Below are positions 42,827 through 45,897 of a stretch of DNA of 45,897 nt, in pieces. Below the pieces are notes generated by a model. The model did not search any database. It was not told the origin of the DNA and worked only from the letters and a program-made list of their open reading frames with translations. The DNA lies in assembly GCA_030602965.1 (NCBI GenBank), contig JAUVYS010000003.1:1-45897 (forward strand), read 5' to 3'. A program made the translations under genes and the position numbers. How positions within the stretch are numbered: the stretch's first letter is position 1; the number at the start of each line of letters is the position of its first letter. The stretch comes from Candidatus Bathyarchaeota archaeon. Lineage in GTDB: Archaea > Thermoproteota > Bathyarchaeia > RBG-16-48-13 > JAGMEO01.

Positions 42827-44146
42827 TTATGGGGTAAGTCGAAATCTGTCCCTTGGAAAAAGTGTAACTTCTCGAATATTATCTTTTCCAGTAACAATCA
42901 TCATAAATCTTTCCAAACCTAGGGCCCACCCTGCGTGCGGAGGCATTCCGTAGTCAAAGGTTTTTAGATGATATTCAAAGGATGATGGATCCAAACCTTG
43001 TTCTTTAAGTCGCTTTATTAACCGGTCTTTATTAGCTACACGCGTCCCGCCAGAAACAAGCTCAATCCAACCATACATGAGATCAAAAGCCTCACAAAGC
43101 CTTGGTTCATCTTCTCTTGGTTTTATATAGAATGGTTTAGATTCGGTAGGCCAATCCTTTATGAAATAAAATGTAGAATGTAATTTTGCCAAAGTCTTAA
43201 GCGAAGGAGTTGAAATATCCTCCCCCCAAGCGATACCGTCGTCTTCTTTTCGTAACTCTTCAATAATTTGATCGTACGTTAAAATCTCAAATGCCTTTTG
43301 AGGGATAATTATTTTTCGTTTCAAAACACCAAGCTGACTCTCACACTCAGTTTTCACTCTCTTTAATACATAACGGATCATTTCTTCCAGAGTATTCATT
43401 ACATCGTCGACTGTGACAAACGCTTCTTCTATGTCTATAGATATTGATTCACTGAGATGTCTTCTTGTACGTGATTCCTCAGCTCTAAAGATTGGACCGA
43501 TCTCAAAGACCTTTTCAAAATCACTTACTAGCTGTTCCTTGAACAGCTGAGGACTCTGGGCTAGAAACGCCTCTCTGTTAAAGTAGGCAATAGGAAAAAG
43601 AGACGCCCCACCTTCTGTGGCTGAAGCAATTATTTTCGGTGTAATTACTTCAAGAAAACCCTGTTCAGATAGAAAAGTTCTAATGGCACTTAAGACAATG
43701 TGCCGAATTTTGAAAATTGCTCTAGAAGTAGGTCTCCTCAAATCTAGAATTCGTGCATTTAAACGTACATCTATATCAGCTGGAACCCTTCCAGTTGGGT
43801 CTAATGGAAGAGGATGATGAGCTGGAGCTAAAACCTTGATCTCCTTTGGCACAATCTCTGCTCCCCTTGGAGCCTTCGCCATCTTTTTCACAATACCTTT
43901 TACTCCTATAACAGATTGCTTTTTTATCCCCGACATTTTCTTTATTATTTTTTGGTTGACTTCTTTACTAGGTGCTGTAATCTGGATTATTCCCTCTTTA
44001 TCTCTTAAAACTAGAAATTTTAGTCCGCCAAGATCCCTTATCTCTTCCACCCAACCAAATACTGTTATTTTTTCACCGTCTAGTTTAGGAGATATCTCAG
44101 ACGAGTAATGTGTTCTACGCCATTTTTCTAGAGGGTCATAATCCAC
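42827..44146 (-). CDS. aspS: Aspartyl-tRNA synthetase (archaeal)
   Basis: A 439-residue class IIb synthetase: N-terminal OB-fold anticodon domain (EKITVFGWVEEIRDLGG), then motif 1, motif 2 (FRAEESRTRRHLSES) and motif 3 (GWALGLERFMMIVTG). Whether it is discriminating or also charges tRNA-Asn cannot be decided from sequence alone. GTG start (44144-44146) with GGTGA six bases upstream. Directly follows the KH protein. Confidence 0.95.
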   Translation of the reverse strand: MDYDPLEKWRRTHYSSEISPKLDGEKITVFGWVEEIRDLGGLKFLVLRDKEGIIQITAPSKEVNQKIIKKMSGIKKQSVIGVKGIVKKMAKAPRGAEIVPKEIKVLAPAHHPLPLDPTGRVPADIDVRLNARILDLRRPTSRAIFKIRHIVLSAIRTFLSEQGFLEVITPKIIASATEGGASLFPIAYFNREAFLAQSPQLFKEQLVSDFEKVFEIGPIFRAEESRTRRHLSESISIDIEEAFVTVDDVMNTLEEMIRYVLKRVKTECESQLGVLKRKIIIPQKAFEILTYDQIIEELRKEDDGIAWGEDISTPSLKTLAKLHSTFYFIKDWPTESKPFYIKPREDEPRLCEAFDLMYGWIELVSGGTRVANKDRLIKRLKEQGLDPSSFEYHLKTFDYGMPPHAGWALGLERFMMIVTGKDNIREVTLFPRDRFRLTP

Positions 44147-44152
44147 TTTTGT

Positions 44153-44668
44153 TCACCTTCTTTTCATTTCAAATTCTACTCTAATAGTTCTCCTTTGAAC
44201 TTTTTTCACAAGTTCTTTCAAAGTATTCATACTAACTGGTAGTCTTTTGGGTTGACCTGAAATAATCACTCTCGTCTCTGTTGTTCCATCTGGCAACCAT
44301 ATAGTGTTAAGCGATGTGATAGTCACAGGTGCTAAAAGATCTTCGAGAAATTTTCGAATACCCACTCCTTTTTCTATTATCCTGATGGTTTTTCCTGTTT
44401 TCTGACCTAGTTCCCTGAGGATTTTTCCACCATACCCTAAAAGATGGGGTAAATCTCCGGCTCCCACAAGAATTGCTAATACACCATTAGAGTCATACGC
44501 TTTATGGAAAGAAACTGTTTGAAGAGACGGATACTTATCTTGAAGGGTTATGAGTAGTCCGGCTACTTCTATATCAGTGTCAGTGATTTCGCTTGACATA
44601 GCTTTTTCTTGACATTTTGGGCATAGCACGCCACTCTTTAAGCAAAAATCGCATAGGGGAGTCTTCAA
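44153..44668 (-). CDS. KH-domain, NusA-like RNA-binding protein with N-terminal zinc motif
   Basis: A 171-residue protein. The N-terminus has CDFC (Cys6, 9) and CPKC (Cys16, 19), a zinc knuckle; the central KH domain carries GYGGKILRELGQKTGKTI with the GxxG loop; the C-terminus is a basic strand-rich region ending EFEMKRR. It resembles archaeal NusA-type KH proteins. TTG start (44666-44668) with AGGA upstream. Seven bases before aspS, likely in one transcript. Confidence 0.85.
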   Translation of the reverse strand: MKTPLCDFCLKSGVLCPKCQEKAMSSEITDTDIEVAGLLITLQDKYPSLQTVSFHKAYDSNGVLAILVGAGDLPHLLGYGGKILRELGQKTGKTIRIIEKGVGIRKFLEDLLAPVTITSLNTIWLPDGTTETRVIISGQPKRLPVSMNTLKELVKKVQRRTIRVEFEMKRR

Positions 44669-44719
44669 CCATAATTCCTCTTAAAAAAATGAGGGGGGGA
44701 ATAAAGTTTTGGTGATATT

Positions 44720-45001
44720 TTACTTTGATAATATGACTTCGATTGTGCTTACGTTGGAAATCCCGCCGTCTTCCACACGTTCTATCTGATCAGTTCCGAT
44801 CTTGATGTCTTTCACCTTAACATCCGATAGAAAACGGCGTCTCGTTATCTCTGCAACGTCAATAGCAGTTGATATTGCTCGACCGCGAGCTTTAAGCACA
44901 ACCTCTTCAGAGTTAAGTGTACTGAAACCGGTGATTACTGCAAGAACATAGTTCATTGTTGGTTTTCGACCTATAAATACAACATTTGATTTCTCTGACA
45001 T
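44720..45001 (-). CDS. albA: Alba DNA/RNA-binding chromatin protein
   Basis: A 93-residue Alba: VVFIGRKPTMNYVLAVITGF, VVLKARGRAISTAIDVAEI and the C-terminal VSTIEVILSK are typical. The nucleic-acid-contacting lysine (GRKPTMNYV) is present. The ATG at 44999-45001 gives the family start, with GGAGATAAC upstream; five upstream codons are open. Followed by the KH gene on the same strand. Confidence 0.95.
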   Translation of the reverse strand: MSEKSNVVFIGRKPTMNYVLAVITGFSTLNSEEVVLKARGRAISTAIDVAEITRRRFLSDVKVKDIKIGTDQIERVEDGGISNVSTIEVILSK

Positions 45002-45123
45002 TTTTGTTATCTCCATTGTCTTTTTGTTGTTTTAGACTCCTAATTATGTTTGAAAATAAATGCATTACGGTTTTCATTTTTGTGTAGCATTATGTAACGT
45101 ATCTGTATTACTCGAGGAAAATT

Positions 45124-45143
45124 AAGGTTTAAAATTAAACCTT
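45124..45143. promoter_or_regulatory. Perfect 9-base inverted repeat at the TATA box of the Lrp-like regulator gene
   Basis: AAGGTTTAA-AA-TTAAACCTT is a perfect palindrome directly abutting the plus-strand TATA box TTTATAAG (45142-45149). It lies between divergent alba and the regulator gene, well placed as an operator for the neighbouring winged-helix protein. The 217-base gap (45002-45245) holds no gene. Confidence 0.55.
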
Positions 45144-45245
45144 TATAAGCTATTTAGTGTACATTTGAAGGAAAAATGTTTTCAAACGGAAAATAATTTT
45201 CAACAAACATCAGTGAGTTGTATTTTATAACGGGTGAATAATAAA

Positions 45246-45710
45246 ATGACAAGAGAGATTCTTTCTGGCAGACCTTTACGTCTATTACAAATGCTTTATG
45301 ATAGAAGTAAATCTATGACCGTTTTTACTGTTCGGATTAAACAGAGCGAGTTAGCAAATGAGTTAGGGATTACAAGACAGGCGTTAAATGTTCACCTAAG
45401 AAAGCTTCGAGAGAAAAGCTACATTAGAACTGGAAGAGGTTTCTTAGATATAACAGAAAGAGGTTTGAAAAGTTTAGGCTATTCTTCTAATCCTGCTTTT
45501 CTGTGCCTAAATATCTCACCAAACAACAGAGTGGAAGCATACAAAAGGATCTGTACTCTGCCTATACAGAGTGCTTTTAGAATAGCGGGAGATAGAGATG
45601 TTATAGTAATGGTTGAACGTGGACGACTTGATGAAATACTTAGTCAAATATCTCAAATAGATGGCGTAAAGGAAACCAGATCATATATAGCTTTAGAGTC
45701 TTTAAAATAG
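45246..45710 (+). CDS. Winged-helix regulator with Lrp/AsnC-like ligand domain
   Basis: A 154-residue two-domain regulator. Residues 1-75 form a winged helix (SELANELGITRQALNVHLRKL), and residues 90-154 resemble the RAM/Lrp effector domain (SAFRIAGDRDVIVMVERGRLDEILSQI). The ATG at 45246 has GGTGA eight bases upstream, preferred over GTG at 45234. Ligand unknown. The palindrome upstream suggests self-control, and alba is the divergent neighbour. Confidence 0.85.
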   Translation: MTREILSGRPLRLLQMLYDRSKSMTVFTVRIKQSELANELGITRQALNVHLRKLREKSYIRTGRGFLDITERGLKSLGYSSNPAFLCLNISPNNRVEAYKRICTLPIQSAFRIAGDRDVIVMVERGRLDEILSQISQIDGVKETRSYIALESLK

Positions 45711-45761
45711 TATGAAACTTTTTATCTTTAACTTCAATTAATGCTTGAAAAGGAATGAACT

Positions 45762-45897
45762 ATGCCAATCACAGATCTTTATAAAAAAAGGATTGCACAG
45801 AAACATAAATTATATTTTAAAATATGTCGATCTTGCGGTGCTAGGAATGCGCCTAACGCGATAAAATGTCGCAAGTGCAGAGGAAAGAATCTACGAT
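45762..45897 (+). CDS. rpl40e: Ribosomal protein L40e, 3' end cut by window edge
   Basis: The frame starts at ATG 45762 and covers 45 codons: MPITDLYKKRIAQKHKL, then CRSCGARN and CRKCRGKNLR with the zinc-binding Cys pairs. L40e is a zinc ribosomal protein of about 50 residues, so only the last few are missing. Confidence 0.93.
   Translation, partial: MPITDLYKKRIAQKHKLYFKICRSCGARNAPNAIKCRKCRGKNLR

Noticed and set aside
1..45897. CRISPR array, insertion sequence, integrase or phage genes
   Set aside because: No regularly spaced repeats, transposase or integrase motifs were found; gene content is housekeeping throughout.

Overview
The window is a gene-dense (almost gap-free), AT-rich stretch of archaeal chromosome. 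Archaeal identity rests on many independent markers: aIF5B, RNA polymerase subunits D and N, r-proteins of the archaeal/eukaryotic set (S6e, S28e, L7Ae, L13, L18e, L24e, L37e, L40e), glycerol-1-phosphate dehydrogenase, geranylgeranyl diphosphate synthase and reductase, isopentenyl phosphate kinase, proteasome beta subunits, Cdc48, FEN1, Alba, LSm and three tRNA genes with encoded CCA and introns at non-standard positions. RpoD carrying two complete 4Fe-4S motifs, two divergent proteasome beta paralogs, scattered tRNA introns and very frequent TTG start codons point to a TACK-lineage archaeon, perhaps Bathyarchaeia. That placement is inference; no rRNA is present.

Layout. 1-3422 (minus): translation cluster rpl7ae - rps28e - rpl24e - ndk - infB - rps6e, read right to left. 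3500-5817 (minus): glutamyl-tRNA synthetase and a small DUF3467-like protein. 5909-13759 (minus): a continuous superoperon rpoD - rpl18e - rpl13 - rps9 - rpoN - rps2 - MEMO - mevalonate kinase - isopentenyl phosphate kinase - type 2 IPP isomerase - GGPP synthase, joining transcription/translation to isoprenoid lipid synthesis. 13941-15470: a decayed ECF transporter S-component and a HypE/AIR-synthase-like protein. 15673-16394 (minus): LSm, L37e, tRNA-Ala, tRNA-Val. 16478-23840: PUA protein, the transcription-termination nuclease aCPSF1, proteasome beta, G1P dehydrogenase, UPF0179, two prolyl isomerases, SAM hydroxide adenosyltransferase, NMN adenylyltransferase. 23879-24447 holds a broken alkyltransferase. 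24509-31278: RNA cyclase, NOG1-like GTPase, UPF0248, a second proteasome beta lacking its catalytic Thr, then taw1 - translin - endonuclease V - ribK, facing ribL. 31359-33431: intron-containing tRNA-Lys, a membrane-protein remnant, Trm5 and DUF371. 33540-37530 (plus): ArsR-type regulator, Cdc48, a small winged-helix protein and FEN1. 37548-45897: PCMT, aEF-1beta, zinc ribbon, geranylgeranyl reductase, Pth2, TruD, MTAP, AspRS, a KH protein, Alba, an Lrp-like regulator and the start of L40e.

Together the genes cover information processing (ribosome, RNA polymerase, tRNA charging and modification including the m1G37-to-wyosine route), ether-lipid synthesis (MVK, IPK, IDI2, GGPPS, G1PDH, GGR), protein quality control (proteasome, Cdc48, PCMT, PPIases) and flavin/NAD cofactors. 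I find no CRISPR array, insertion sequence, prophage or defence island, and I do not see an obvious new multi-gene system. The most notable signals are three tRNAs each with a non-canonical intron (two with clean bulge-helix-bulge structures), an apparently inactive proteasome beta paralog, three decaying genes, and two palindromic operator candidates beside regulator genes.
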